Source of the DNA: Ornithodoros turicata
Lineage: Eukaryota; Arthropoda; Arachnida; Ixodida; Argasidae
Assembly (NCBI RefSeq): GCF_037126465.1
Contig: NC_088206.1
Location: 26,538,790 to 26,602,789, forward strand
Reading direction: 5' to 3'
Length of the DNA stretch: 64,000 nucleotides
This document shows, one piece after another, positions 21,846-33,651 of this stretch (its first letter is position 1; each line of letters opens with the position of its first letter). The translations under genes and the position numbers were made by a program. The notes under the pieces are model-generated. The model was not told where the DNA came from. It was given only the letters and a program-made list of their open reading frames with translations, and did not search any database.

Positions 21846-22333
21846 TGGCAATCTTGAAAATGCTGCAGTCTTGGTTTACTGAAATGTTCTGCAAAGAAAG
21901 CCCCTCATGCCTGCGGTATATGAGTACCGACAAGAACCCTCACGAAACAGGAGATAGCAGCAACGAATCACTTCACCAGAACAATTCACCACTCCGGAGT
22001 ACGTACCTTTTAACGCATATCCATTTATCATCAACATACCTAAGCGTTGAACTCACGGGGGCACAAAAACTGGTAATGATCGAACGGTGAACAACAGCGC
22101 AAAAGAGCACACCTAGGTCCTCATTTCCGGTCCAACTTGTCCTTCTTCCGAAAAAGCACTTCTAAGCGTTGTCATGGCCAGCAAGAGTCCCCACTGCATT
22201 TGAACACGGTGCTTGAGTTTCTCTTGCTGAAGGCCGCTGCGTCATACACGCTGAACCTGCAAGAAATATCGTTCCAGAAAATACGATGGCAGGACACCTA
22301 TATGTAGAGCAGTGTAGAGACATATGACATACC

Positions 22334-22400
22334 GTCTGCACAAAGTACACAGTCGACTTCACTTGGCGTTCTATCTCCCTGTCGTTGCGCAGATCCCTGC
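22334..22400 (-). pseudogene. Possible reverse-transcriptase scrap
   Basis: The minus-strand translation DLRNDREIERQVKS resembles the phrase that follows the palm domain in some non-LTR retrotransposons (DD.DIERQ.K). It is bounded by CTATTTGCAG and GTATGT, which could mimic an exon. The match is short and unsupported by neighbouring sequence. Confidence 0.25.
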
Positions 22401-23867
22401 AAATAGAGTAAAACGAACAATGAGAATGCATGGCGCAGTCGAACATATTACTTCAGAGTTATATTAATTACACACCTGAAACGGCAATAATCCTGAAGGC
22501 GAAGAACGATTTGGCTTCACATGCAAGGTAGCGTCTTCACTCTTTGACATGTCAAACGAGACCGACTGGTTTGCTCGCGGTTAGAAGAAACGCTTCCACT
22601 TACAGACAGTTGCAATATCAGACGGGTTGCAAGAACGACAGCACCAGGTGAGAACAACAATACAAAGCCTCTAAAACGCTTTATTTAGACTTGCTGGAAC
22701 GCTCACAATTACGCGAACTACACGCGGCGACGAGAAACGACCGTTACAGCAGCCAAAGCGAAGCCAACAAGAACAGCGCATGCGCGACAGGCAGCGCGCA
22801 GCGCTGGCTGGTGGCATGGAAGACAAGCGACGACGCGCGAGCGAGCGCGGGTGAGCCTGTGTTGAAATGGGCATGGAGCCAACATCTCCGCGCAATGGCT
22901 TGGCGGACGAAATATGACGACGGGTAGAATCGTACTACCTCTTGAGATTGTGGCCGTTCCAGGATCTTTCAGAAATGCTGCTGTTTTCATAAGAATCCCT
23001 GAATGTTGTGTTTGAAGCAAAATTGCAACATGAGATTGGCCAAAGCTAAGGTATTAGTTAGTTATGATTGTGAACAGATCGGCAGTGCAACCTGACAGTG
23101 AGAGATCAATAGAATCAAAAACAACAAAACACTCACTGTTTTGCCGACCCTTTCTCTAGTGTTCTTTCTTTCTTTCTTTTTTTTTTTGTTTGTTATAATG
23201 AAGGAAAGCAAGGTTAAATGCTACATTTTTCTTGACTGTGTGCGATGGTGTACATCGCAGGTTCCTCATGTGCCATGAATCTACTTAAAAGCTGCTGATG
23301 GTGGCAGGGATTCACATTTATAACAGTGACCAGAATGCGGCAGGAGTACTTTTGAGGCACTCTGGCCACGTTGACCACAAAACGGCGTTCCATACTCCCT
23401 CCGAACCAAACTTTGCAAAACTTGTTGCTCAGAAACATTAAGAACACACACGCCGGCCATTTGCACCCAGCAATGACAACCAAAACAAAGATGATGGCGA
23501 TGGCAGTCGCGGTAGCCCAAATGCAGGGAGCTCCAGCGTAGTCTTTGCGGGTTTCGGTGCAGCGGTTTTCGTCCGATCAGTTCGACTTGCTAAAGCTCTC
23601 TTCGTTTCGTTTCACGTGAGTTTTTCGATTCGGGAGATTCGGTCGTTTCGTTCGGGCGTGGCCGACTCTTCCCGAGTATCTTGTACTTGCGTGCTTTGCA
23701 GTGAGGCTCCATTAATACTTCTGTTCAGGGTGCTGCGTGTGCATGTTTTCCGTCATACAACACAACACAACACAACACATGAAGTGAACTGCAGCCCAAT
23801 GTTTGAAAGAGTTACCTCATACCAGACAGCCAAATTCCTTCCTGAAGGGATGCTTCACTGTCTCGTA

Positions 23868-24055
23868 CAGCTTGGGACAAAAGTTTCTGAAACACGGGTG
23901 TTTTGTATTTCACTTCTCTACGCCTCCCCTGCGGCCTAAGGGGAACACTTGTTGAACAGAATCCCCAAGGATTCTGCTCAACAAGCATTTCCCAAAGGTG
24001 GCTGGGAAAAGTCCAATACAGAAAACCCGTGTTTCAGAAACTTTGTCTCGAGCTG
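23868..24055. mobile_element. Tc1-type foldback MITE, 188 bp
   Basis: Palindromic ends starting CAGCTTGGGACAAAAGTTTC pair with CAGCTCGAGACAAAGTTTC. They are flanked by TA at 23866-23867 and 24056-24057. A second inner hairpin lies at about 23,950-23,988 (CTTGTTGA...TCAACAAG). The sequence GGACAAAAGTTTC is common at Tc1-like ends. Confidence 0.75.
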
Positions 24056-24147
24056 TACCATCCGATCACGTGTTACCGAATCTGCATAAACATCGGGAGA
24101 CGAGCGGGAAGAAATACTTAGCCAGTACACCACAGCAGATCGGGACG

Positions 24148-24245
24148 TTAACGGGGATCCATCGGGAAAGAATCCTGGCCGGGACGCAAACGGGAATCTA
24201 TCGGGAAAGAATTCTGACCGGGACACGAACGGGGATCTATCGGGA
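24148..24245. repeat. 39-bp subterminal tandem repeat
   Basis: About two and a half units of ACGGGGATCYATCGGGAAAG... repeat at 39 bases, close to the right end of the 4.0-kb nested element. They are likely subterminal repeats of that family. Confidence 0.7.
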
Positions 24246-24477
24246 AATAATTTTATGTAGTTTCCCTCTCCCTCAATTCTTCCCCCTCACATAGTCGGGA
24301 AGCAGTCGGGCTCGTGACGGCGATATCGGCCACCTCGAACCCATCATCCCCGTTACGTTCCCAGCCGAATCCCAGTCCTTTGTGCTGCTTGGGTTTATTT
24401 AGTAGCCTCACCGTGAGGAAAATATCACAAGACAGCAGATACAGGTCTCAAACTCACTCGTATGGTATACATATCAA

Positions 24478-25017
24478 ATGACCTACTTTCCTTCCACTTG
24501 GTTCATGCATGCTACAGATGCACAGAACAGACAAGAGGTCACATTTTGGGAAAATTGTTTGAAGTACGAGACAAACACGAAATGCTGCTATTATGTTGAG
24601 CCAAGGAATTTTCTTTTCGTCTACTCTCCTTTGCACACTTCCCATTTGAATTTTTTCAATTTGAACCCTGTCCCAGGGAAAGTGATAAGCTTCACATTGA
24701 ACAGCCAGAGCAGAGGTACTTGCAGTAAGTCAAACCTGGTTCGCGCCATTCTCGTCCATTCTCAGGATTGGCGGCAACCCGAATTCTGGGAACGGGGACA
24801 AAATCTCGTCGGCGTAATATCGAAACCTTTATGTCATATGCAAGACAGCGACACAGTAATCGTGAAACAGGTTGCGCACCTTGCTAAAAGGCACTGCACT
24901 GAAAATCACGACAGAGCACAGTTTCGGTTTCTTTCTCATAGGCTACCATGTATAATTTTTTATTCGCCAGGGGAACAACAGAGATTAGAGGTAGGTGTGT
25001 GCTCCGTATTTTATTAA
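24478..25017 (+). other. Long open frame, unrecognised
   Basis: An uninterrupted 179-codon plus-strand frame lies in the right part of the 5.8-kb element. The product has no membrane segment, zinc site or catalytic motif that I recognise, and the composition is not distinctive. It may be chance or the remains of an element gene. Function is not assigned. Confidence 0.2.
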
Positions 25018-25330
25018 GTAAGTTACACGTCGAGGTAACCGAATCTGCTTGCGCACTTGCAAAAATTCTAACCGCTTTTCGCGAAAACGCGTTGTTAAGG
25101 AGCATTGCAGGGGAAGCACGCTTCCAGGCGAAATTGGCCGCCGATCCTGCTCGTTTATTATACTCTCATGACGGAGTACAGAAAGGGTCGAAGGAGTTAC
25201 GATAACAGCAAGACGGAGTAACCGCGAGCGTGGGACTTTTCAATGGAGTTATCTTGACCCGGTGGGAGTAAAATAAACTTTTACTCCTGCTTAACTCCAG
25301 CTTGACTCCCTTTTTTCTCAGAGTGTAGTA

Positions 25331-27086
25331 CACATCACAATGACAACCGATTATTCAGATTTTTCTTTGTCTTTTGGAGCTTTGATTGCAGAGCCTATTA
25401 TGGGAGCCGTATGTGATTCTCCTCTTGAGATACTTTAAGATTGCTGATGCTGTGCAGTGTGATAATTTTGAAACTGTACGGTGCTGAGGTACAAAAAGAG
25501 AATTTAGTTGTCGATGCGTCATAAAAATCCTAATCATCATCATCACCAAAAAGAGAACTGTCATATCTGCTTTTGAATACATAGGAATAATTTGTAAGTA
25601 CTTTCCTTGTTGTCATTTATATTTGCACCAGGTCCCAACACGGTTGATTGATGAAAAATGTAAATAAAGAGGTTTATTTGCCTGCCAAAAAATACACAAA
25701 CGTCGTCTTTTCTAGTGAGATATTCCCTGTTCACCAGACATAACTGTGGAAAAGTTAAAGGGGCACAATGACGGTAGAGTCTAGCATTGTTTTTTGCCAC
25801 TTCACATATATTCACTGTTATTCGTGTGCACATGTAGGACTAGGACGGTACAGCATGCACATAAAAAATAATTTCGTATGCATCCACACATATGGTTCAG
25901 ATGCCTAGATTAGATGATAGATGTCCAAGCATATATAATTGTGCTTTATGTGCAGTGGATATGCTAACGCATAACTTCCTTGAAGGCAAGTTACATGGGC
26001 CCTGTAAGACTGCCCTTTGCGAATGGTTTGGTAACGTGTCTCTAACTGTAAAGGTAAGAGGCAGTCGAGAATGCTGCAGACAGGGCTGCAACTTACAGAT
26101 TGCTTCTCATGTCCTACGTGATAAATATTAAATACAAAGTGGTTTGTGCAATAATTCCTGAGTACGGAATTAATTCCGAGGCTGGCCAGTGATGTTACCC
26201 AGGACGACAAGTCACATAAATTACCTCTAGCACTTTTACACCCCATGGGCTGAGTTGTGAGTTGAAACAGCACTCTACAGAGGGATAAGGTGCACCCACT
26301 GATTTGATTTCTAGGATCTATGCTATGCCCTAACTCTTCAGACCACATTTCTAAAAACACCATTTTCAAGTGGCAATATGTGCTCTGGTATTTTTTTCGC
26401 GTCAGCATATAGTGCGCAACCACATGGCTTCTGGAGCTTTCGTATGTGTATGTTTTTGTGCTACGGTGCTCATTACAAACAATATCCAGATGTTAGACAT
26501 GAAATGCAGTAGTTTGTAGCGTGCCACACGACGCAGCATGACATGGGAGTGTGTGATTCAAAGAAAGCTTCTGAAAAATGCACAGAATCCCACAAAAAGT
26601 TTAAAATGTGATTTGTATTTCGTTTTACGTCGCTCGTCGTTCCATAACATCGTCGACGGTGTTGCACATTGGTAAATCGTACGTAAAACTTGTCCCATAG
26701 CAGTATGCGGTTTCTGAAATACATAGCACGATTTTTTCCTGCAAAAATAAAACTCTGTCGGCATTTTCTTGCTAAAACGGCTGTTGAAACGTCAGTCAAT
26801 TTCCTAAGATAATTGACCCTACAATGGGCATGGGCAATCACTGTAATGGGCCGGGCTAACGCAGACGCGACTTGATACAAATTGTACGTGCTCACAAAAC
26901 ATAAACGACAAATTCCAGTCACAACATCGCACAGAGCTTGGTTCACGAATGAGTTCGCAGCTGCTGCACTGTTTACTTATCGCGGAACCAACGGAACCCG
27001 GCTGTCCGCCATCTTCAAGCACAGATACGTGAAGCCACGAAAAGCCGTAGCTGGAATCCACTGACAAGTACGAAGGCGCGTACACG
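25331..27086. other. No recognised gene
   Basis: Mixed sequence without terminal repeats or recognisable proteins. A 157-codon minus-strand frame at 26,473-26,946 shows no family signature. Confidence 0.4.
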
Positions 27087-27159
27087 TCACAATGCCCGTT
27101 CGGGTGCACCTACGTCATAAAGATGGCTGCGCCCATGTGTGTTTCGGAATGAATTATCT

Positions 27160-28046
27160 GTTTTTTTTGACATGGTACTGTACCGAACTGGGAGAATGAA
27201 GGTGCATTTTGGGGAGAGCTGGATGTGGGCTTTCAGAATATCACAACCGTTTCGACTATTTGGGATATCGGCATAGCTGACCTTTAAGGGGTGCGGTAGT
27301 CGCGGAGGAAGGACGAGAGAAAGCGTGGGGTCTACGTCAGAGAGAAGGGAGTGAGCTATGTCGTGTTCCCACTGAGCCTGCATCTTGGGACCGGTGAGTG
27401 TCGAGAGGAGGTGTCTTCGGTCGCCCGACGACATCATTATCGGGGAAAAAGCTGCGTGCTGATGGGCGCTCAATGTGGCTCTGTCTGCTTCTTCGTTGCC
27501 GCTGATACCGACATGTCCGGGGATCCACTGCAATACTACAGTGTGCCCTGCAATGGTCGCCTTCTTATAAGCTTGCAGGATGTCAATGACAACACGACCG
27601 AGGGATCCACTATCCCCAAATTGGCCACACACTGGAGCGCGGGTCTTGAGTCTGTAAAGATGACCCAGGACTGAGCTGGACTGGCTGATATTTTTTGCAT
27701 AGCAAATAAAATGTCGTAAAGCTCGGCACACGCGGACGATGTTCTGTGAGAAAGACGGTGACCACAGGAGACTGACTGAGATGGAATGACAAATGCCGAG
27801 GACGATCCAGCCCGATGCCCAGGGTAATACCCCTGTCTGTGACGGAATCAGACATTTTGCTTTCCCAATCCACCTGCCCCATCGACCTTCGACCATCTCC
27901 CGCGCGCCATTGTGTCTCAGGGAGAGATTATAGCATCTTTGTTCATCCTCTTTAACTTCAGACTTCCACCCCCAAATGTTAATCCTTCCGCGTAAACTCG
28001 TCAAAGGGAGGATGACTGTTGACTTTTTCCACTCCTGATTAGACAC
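27160..28046 (-). pseudogene. LINE 3' fragment with RNase H domain
   Basis: The minus-strand translation contains the RNase H C-terminal signature VVLQWIPGHVGISGNEEADR. In another frame just upstream is the preceding motif VIFTDSRPALQCV. A frame change therefore lies near 27,580. The C-terminus (LPHPLKVSYADI) resembles the tail of I/Jockey-group LINE ORF2 proteins. An A-rich run at 27,170-27,180 on the minus strand fits the 3' end. The reverse transcriptase is absent, so this is a 5'-truncated, dead copy. It is not the same family as the LINE at 51.8 kb, which has a CCHC knuckle after RNase H. Confidence 0.75.
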
Positions 28047-29018
28047 GGGCCACGATTTTAAAACCCATGAGTGCTAGCAAAGTGCAACCACCTGTTCAGT
28101 GTATATGTGTTTGAGAAGAGTGTTATTCCTGACTGCAATTAACTAAAGTGGGACTGTCTCTACCGTGACGAAAGCACGGAAGTACAACCAGATGCTGTAT
28201 GGGATGGCCCGTGTGATTACAAATACCCTCTAGAAGCCATTAGTAACGGAGGGGCACTGAAATCTAAAAGGTTTCTAACAAAGCAAACCCAGAAAAAGGG
28301 AAAAATAAATGAGAAAGATAACCTCGGGAAGAGCCCTACAAAACCAAGTCGAAGGCTCTACGCGGGGCAGTCGGTAGAATATGTAGCCAGAAGTCGGACG
28401 CCCCAGCATCAACCCCACTCAAAGTTCCGTCGATTTTATTTCTAAAATTTAACTTAGTTGTCAGTACTATCCACCTTGTGTTTGTTAGTGAAGTGAAGTG
28501 AAGTGCCCATCTATGTTCAACGATCAAGACTTCGTCAACAAGCATCACCACTCACCCCAAGGGACCTCCGAAGACAACCACTGCACATCACCTAACAGAT
28601 AAGACTTTGATTTGTTGTCCACCCCTCGCAACTTTGGACATTTAATTTTTGCTGTCAACCGTAACTGTTATTAGAATCGTTTCATTAGTCACCCTGTGGT
28701 TATTGATTGCGTATCGGTACTAGAAACCTATGTGCAGAGTAAACTTGTTATTGTTACCGACATCTCGACTCTCCTCGTAGTTACTGTTGTGTCGCTCCCG
28801 AGCGCGTGTCTTTTGACCCGGGGACAGTCCGCCCACTTCTTCTGTATTTGTCGGAACGGTGATACATCGGACACTGTGGCTGCATTTAGCTTTTGCCAGT
28901 GGAAGTAAGCCTAGCCCTCCCGATGTAGCGACGGAGGTGAAAGCCCACTTGGTGCGATCGCGAAGTAGACCCAGTGAGATTGTGAGGCCATTATACGGCA
29001 CACCTGGTTTCCGTGACA
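28047..29018. other. No recognised gene
   Basis: No protein or element was recognised. A (GTGAA)n stutter lies at about 28,490-28,505. Confidence 0.4.
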
Positions 29019-29872
29019 CTGTCACACGGGGAAACTGAACGTCATTCCCAACGAACGACATTCGTATGAATGTCATTCGCAAAAGCTAAGCGTAGCTACA
29101 CGGCAAAGAGAAATGACATTCCGCGCTGATGCTAATGGCGATTCGAGAAATAATTGGACAGCTTCATACGACTGTGCATGCACTCAATATTTATATACTT
29201 TTGCGTGCTTCTGAAAACTGCATTCAACATCGCGCCTTCGAACCTGCGCTTTGCTTTAATCCGTACTTTGCATGTCGTACAAGGCCTAAGCCAAGTCGAG
29301 TACGCATCTGGACTGAGGAGTCACCAAACAAAATGGCTGATCGCGAGGAGAACGATTTTGCGGCCGGCGATGAACAATGCCGCGCGCGACAGCTGATCTG
29401 TCTCGTGATCTGTCCACTGGGTCCGTTCTTTTTCCCCACGCGTGACAGATGATACGTCTGGAACTACAGTGGCTGTAGGCGAAACTCCTGCCAAGATGTC
29501 CGCCATAGCGCTGAGCATGGCGTCCGTGTTGACAGCGGACGAGAGCAGTTGGGTAGTACCGTGTGAACATTACTTTACATCTGTTTTCCTCAACTCAGAT
29601 GTCACCATTTTTACAAAAATTAATGGCTGTAAATTTTTCGGTCGCATTTTTGTCGTTCTGAATGCTTGACGTTGTTGTTTCTCACTGCCTCTCTGTTGTC
29701 CAGGGTATGCAGTTCGTGCGAGGGGGAAGAGTGAATGAGTTCCTCGAACACATTCGCTGAGCAAATGTCAGTCGCGTGTAATGTCATTCTGCGTACCCGT
29801 GTAGCACTGAACAAATGACATTCTTACGAATGCCGTTCGTTGGGAATGACATTCAGTTTCCCCGTGTGACAG
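29019..29872. mobile_element. 0.85-kb element with ~60-bp inverted ends
   Basis: The ends CTGTCACACGGGGAAACTGA at 29,019 and their complement ending at 29,872 extend as inverted repeats for about 60 bases, including GACATTCGTAWGAATGTCATT. GACATTCxTATGAATG is itself palindromic. No identical flanking duplication was seen. The interior carries a 38-codon frame starting MADREENDFAAGDEQ after a Kozak-like context, resembling a truncated first exon. It is non-autonomous, superfamily unknown. Confidence 0.65.
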
Positions 29873-29944
29873 GGGTATAAGCTGCTTGGCGACACACGGG
29901 GCTGTATCCCTTTTCCTTCCATGCAGGCCAGGAACAGTTAGGCG

Positions 29945-30740
29945 GGTGAGTGGGAAACCAAACTGCAAAAGCAACCCTTTGTTTTTGGTTACAGAAAGCT
30001 TGTTTCAGCATGTGGAAATGAGCAGGCTATGATGTAAAAGAGGTGGTTTGCTTTGACGTGGGCTCATAGGGAGTTTTTTCTTTGCATAGAGTTTTCTCAT
30101 CAGGCAGGACAGTTTACTTTTGGTATACGTTTTAATACGAGTGGCCTCGATGACTCGGAAAACATGATTTACAACCCCAAACTGCAGAAGCTTTGATATA
30201 AAACAGATGGCTCGAACATGTTGTGGCATGCAGTCGGCTCATCCTCAAAAGCCCGATGACTCGAAAAGCGTGATCTACAACCATGCGGGCACAAGCGAGC
30301 ATTGATATAAAACAGATGGCCCCAACATGTTGGGACACGGACCGAGAGGGGTATATTACGCGCCTGTGTTCCGGCTATATAGTTTTCTGTGCGGCTGGCA
30401 CTCACCACGGTAAGTTGAGCTATTCTTTGTCGACATGGGGGTAGATTTGCGAACGTGGAACGTGCCCGATATTTTGATGTGTCTATATCGGCGCATGTTG
30501 AGCTTGTGTGTAGCACCGGTGTGTGAGGTGAAAAACTGCGCGGGCATGGAAAATCGCGTGAACTGTCCACGCGCCCGAAATTCGTGTTTCCCTGTCCTGC
30601 TGTACCGCGTCGCAAGACAAGTTTGTGAATCTATGTGCGTCATATTTGTAACTGTGATGCTCTTAAGGTGAAAATATTTTTCCTGAGATGTGTGTGTGTG
30701 GGGGGGGGGGGGAACTTGTTCATAATGCTGTGCGCGGTGG
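29945..30740 (-). repeat. Interspersed repeat, uninterrupted copy (empty site)
   Basis: In reverse complement this segment runs continuously through sequence matching 4,480-4,859 and then 9,075-9,490, without the 4.2-kb ISL2EU element. It therefore shows the pre-insertion structure. At the junction it reads CGTAATATACCCC. The outer end has a GT tract and a poly-G run at 30,690-30,712. Confidence 0.85.
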
Positions 30741-30955
30741 CAAAGTTTGCCAGAGGGGGAGCTGACAACCAGCAAGACTTTTCCTCCTCAACTCGCGCAA
30801 TCGGCGCCGAAATCTAGCCTCTTTATATTGGATATCCGCCAATTTCCGTGTTCGTCACAAAAACATGAGGTTCATGTTTTATTGGGCGCCCGGACCGGAA
30901 GTTCTGTTGTTAGTGAGTTTGTTAGAGCGGCGCCATCCGGAAAGCGATCTTCAAT

Positions 30956-31494
30956 ATGGACGTCGAAGCAAGAAATACAGATACTTCGAGCCCGGAACTT
31001 TTTTCTGACCTTTCTGCGATCGAGAAGGAAATTCTGTGTGCTGAACAGTTCGTGAGCCTCGCTTTCGAAACGTCGCCGATTCCGCAAATGCGAGCCGAAG
31101 TCAAAGCTCTACGAACATCGGTCACAGGTGAAGCAAACAGGATCAGTCGCCAGACAGGTAAGCGATGAGCTTTTTAGCGCACACTGTGATCGAACATGTA
31201 AACGTTCTCTGAAATTTCGTGTCCTCATATTTAATGTGTACTTGCTGTTTAAGGTGCCGGTGCGGCTGGTGTGTCATAATGCCGAAGGAGATCGAATGCT
31301 TGTGCTGCAAGGAGCTCGAAAGCGCTGCCTATTCACAGCAATATGAGTGCATTACAACCCACGAAGATTTCCAACTTCTATGCCTCAATACGACTGTCCT
31401 GAAGGTGGCATATTTTGAATTCCGTGGGCAGCGCGAACCTATGAGCGACCATATTCACAAGTACGTCACATGTGGCCCTGTCGAACGATGCTAA
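30956..31494 (+). CDS. Two-exon gene fragment with P2RX7-type zinc domain
   Basis: Exon 1 (30956-31157) starts MDVEARNTDTSSPELFSDLS and ends at CAG|GTAAGC. Exon 2 starts after CTGTTTAAG at 31254 and encodes CRCGWCVIMP, then ECLCCKE, then CITTHEDF. This cysteine layout is the start of the intracellular ballast domain of P2X7 receptors, which also occurs alone in many invertebrate proteins. The exon either runs to a TAA at 31492 or splices at a GTACGT donor at 31461, just before the expected AYRQF-type block. That block is not found nearby. Exons 1 and 2 join out of phase by one base, so the gene is damaged or an exon is missing. No channel portion exists. Expression and function are unknown. 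Confidence 0.55.
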
Positions 31495-32249
31495 AATTTG
31501 GGTGCTCAAAATTGGTTTGGTCCTGCATTAAAGCCGCTAAAAACACCAGTACAGGGCGCAGCACATAAAAGACGACACAATACAGAACTGTGAATTGGAG
31601 AAAAGCAATATAGGCAACTGTGTAATTGTCAGTGTGCTGTGTCTTAAGTCACCTTTTTATGTATTGCCCTGTGCTTAGGTTTTTAGCGTAAGTTTTTAGC
31701 GATATTGAGTGTTCTTACTTTCGATTCACTGAAAAGTAAAAAAAAAATGTTGGTTTCTAAAAGAATACAGCATGTAGCAATATACAGGGTGTGTGCAGAT
31801 AAATTGCAGTCGCTCTCAAGTACATGTGGAAATGCCACGACACACACCCTGCACTGTGACCGGTTACCTGGTTGCCTAAACTATATTTTATGTACATCTG
31901 CGTAGATGACATAAATATACTGCGTATCGGCAGTTTGCGAGGTGTTTTTACCACAAGCTTGGGGAAAACAAGAGCATGGCCATCCCATCCTGTGCAGTGA
32001 ACAGGATCTGGCGAGCCTTCCACACAAAAACTGCCACAGGCTTCAAGTACCCAACAGCCTAACTGGAGGTACCTCTTCGCACAGCTCGTCTACCGCATTC
32101 GTCTATCGCATTCTCTTGTATTCATCTGTATTTAGGATGACTTATAGCTCTCAGGGTGATGCATGGTTCATGAGTTCAATATATTGTGTTGAAACACAAC
32201 ACCAGTCATTTTTAATGAGTCTTGCGGAACGATAGATGAGCACTCCTTT
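31495..32249. other. No recognised gene; 66-bp hairpin remnant
   Basis: At 31,785-31,850 CAGGGTGTGTGCAG pairs with a complementary block (ACACACACCCTGCA). It starts after TA and shares its first 14 bases with the MITE at 59,624. It may be a severely deleted relative. The rest is unremarkable. Confidence 0.4.
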
Positions 32250-32442
32250 CGTGACATTGTGTACCGTTACTACACTGAACAATTTCTTGAGCAAGACTGA
32301 TGAACAAATGAAAAGCAGAGTCTGTCTTTCAAATATGCATGTTTCTTGTAACTTCTGTATTTGTTAAGTGACCCATGTTGATGTCCCCCCTCATGTAATG
32401 CCCGCAAGGGCCTTTGAGGTATATTCATGAATAAATAAATAT
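32250..32442 (+). mobile_element. Probable LINE 3' end
   Basis: The stretch ends CCTCATGTAATGCCCGCAAG, then GGGCCTTTGAGG, then an (AATAAATA)-type tail. Many arthropod CR1/Jockey-like LINEs end with TGTAATGCCC...GGGCCT and AATAAATAAATA. No coding part is preserved. This is from remembered family style, with no internal duplicate to confirm it. Confidence 0.4.
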
Positions 32443-33650
32443 CAAAACCAGAAAAAGGTGTAACATATATTGTAATACCTATCCTCTCTTTGTGTGAATG
32501 ATACATAAACATTCTCAGAAGGTATGTTGTCACACTTTGCCTGATTGTGCCTAAAGCCTAATTCCACTTCTTACATCATCTCCACATCCTCAATCTCCAA
32601 AGCTGTACAAGGCTATAGTAATCAGGTGCTACATAAAAAAAGGGGGAAGGAGGAAATTAAAAGCTGGCACATCTAAAATTCAAAGAAACCGTGGTGCTTT
32701 CTCGGGGCAACTCATGTCTCAGTCCTGGATCAGATCCCCATAGAAAACAGCTTTTCTGAGCCTCAGTGATTGATTCCCTTGATTGCCCTGACTGTGAGGC
32801 AATACTCATCGGCTTGGTGGCAAGTGGACTTGCGTCTGATAGTGCGGTTTGGAATAAAGGGAGCAAGGAACATCTTTCTACGGTCTTAAAAAGGATATCA
32901 ACATAACCTGTCAAGGCATACCATTTCATATTGCTTTCAGTATGTACAACACTGCTCATAGAAGTTGCGACCATTCATGTTGGGAAAGTATGCTGAAGTT
33001 ACCTCAGGCAGTGCATCCAGAACTGGGAGTCAGGTTCATAGAGAGCGCCTTATGAGAGGAACAGCGACAGTGCCCAGTGAAGACACTCCAGGAATTTTGT
33101 GCAGGTTTAGGGGGTCACGCCTTTTAACAGTTTTGATGGAAAGCAGGGTGTGTGTAACACTGACCTCCGGTGTATGAGTTCTTGTTATCTACAATCAGGT
33201 GCCCATGTTATAGTAATCTGGAAAAGCCTTAGTTCTCTTGCAGGAAGTTGCTAATGAATCTGAGTGCTTTTTGTGGAAACAGGTTGCAAGTGTCTTTCTA
33301 TCAACCCTTCTTAGTTGCCCTAGCAAAAGCAAATATGTAATGCTGCACACAATATCTAATGCTAGCACACTAATTGCTTTGAGTGTTCTCAGCCTTCTGA
33401 AATGGAGCTACCTCATGCATACGCTGCGCCATATCGGCAAGAACATAAATCAAAGTGCCTTTACTTTCGAAATTGGCCTTTCAGTGCTTCATGTGACTGC
33501 AAGAATGGTATCCCTAAGAATGGTTTCTACAATGTAATGAGCTTTGTAAAACAACAACTTTATTTGAAAATATATTCCAAATGCCAGGTGACGACCTCAT
33601 AATGTAACATCCTTTACTGCAAACACCGCTTAACACAACGATTAAAAGCA
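32443..33650. other. No recognised gene
   Basis: A 105-codon minus-strand frame at 32,657-32,974 and shorter frames show no known motif. Confidence 0.4.
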
Positions 33651-33651
33651 G

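Larger units (their letters stand above)
20379..24393. mobile_element. Nested 4.0-kb element with CCCAAGCAGC termini
   Basis: The inverted ends CCCAAGCAGCACAAAGGAC lie at 20379-20397 and 24375-24393. No matching target duplication was found (GTT outside left, TTT outside right). GATCYATCGGGAAAGAAT-type 39-bp repeats lie inside the right end and a single similar copy lies inside the left. No transposase is recognisable. It sits wholly within the 5.8-kb element, so it is younger than that element or was carried with it. Confidence 0.65.
19494..25325. mobile_element. 5.8-kb terminal-inverted-repeat element, superfamily uncertain
   Basis: Both ends carry a perfect 24-bp inverted repeat, starting CACTCTGAGAAAAAAGGGAG. 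TAGTA stands directly outside each end (19489-19493 and 25326-25330). A 5-bp duplication with CAC...GTG termini is reminiscent of Transib, but the heptamer is CACTCTG and no transposase is recognisable, so the assignment is open. The ends are followed by GAGT-type short repeats. The centre is largely occupied by other elements. It is non-autonomous in its present form. Confidence 0.75.

Noticed and set aside
22334..22400. Exon of a host gene with good splice sites
   Set aside because: The peptide reads more like the end of a non-LTR reverse transcriptase than a host protein, and no neighbouring exon continues it. Kept only as a low-confidence scrap.
29300..29560. Real gene starting MADREENDFAAGDEQ
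   Set aside because: The frame stops after 38 codons, no domain is recognisable and the sequence lies inside a 0.85-kb inverted-end element.
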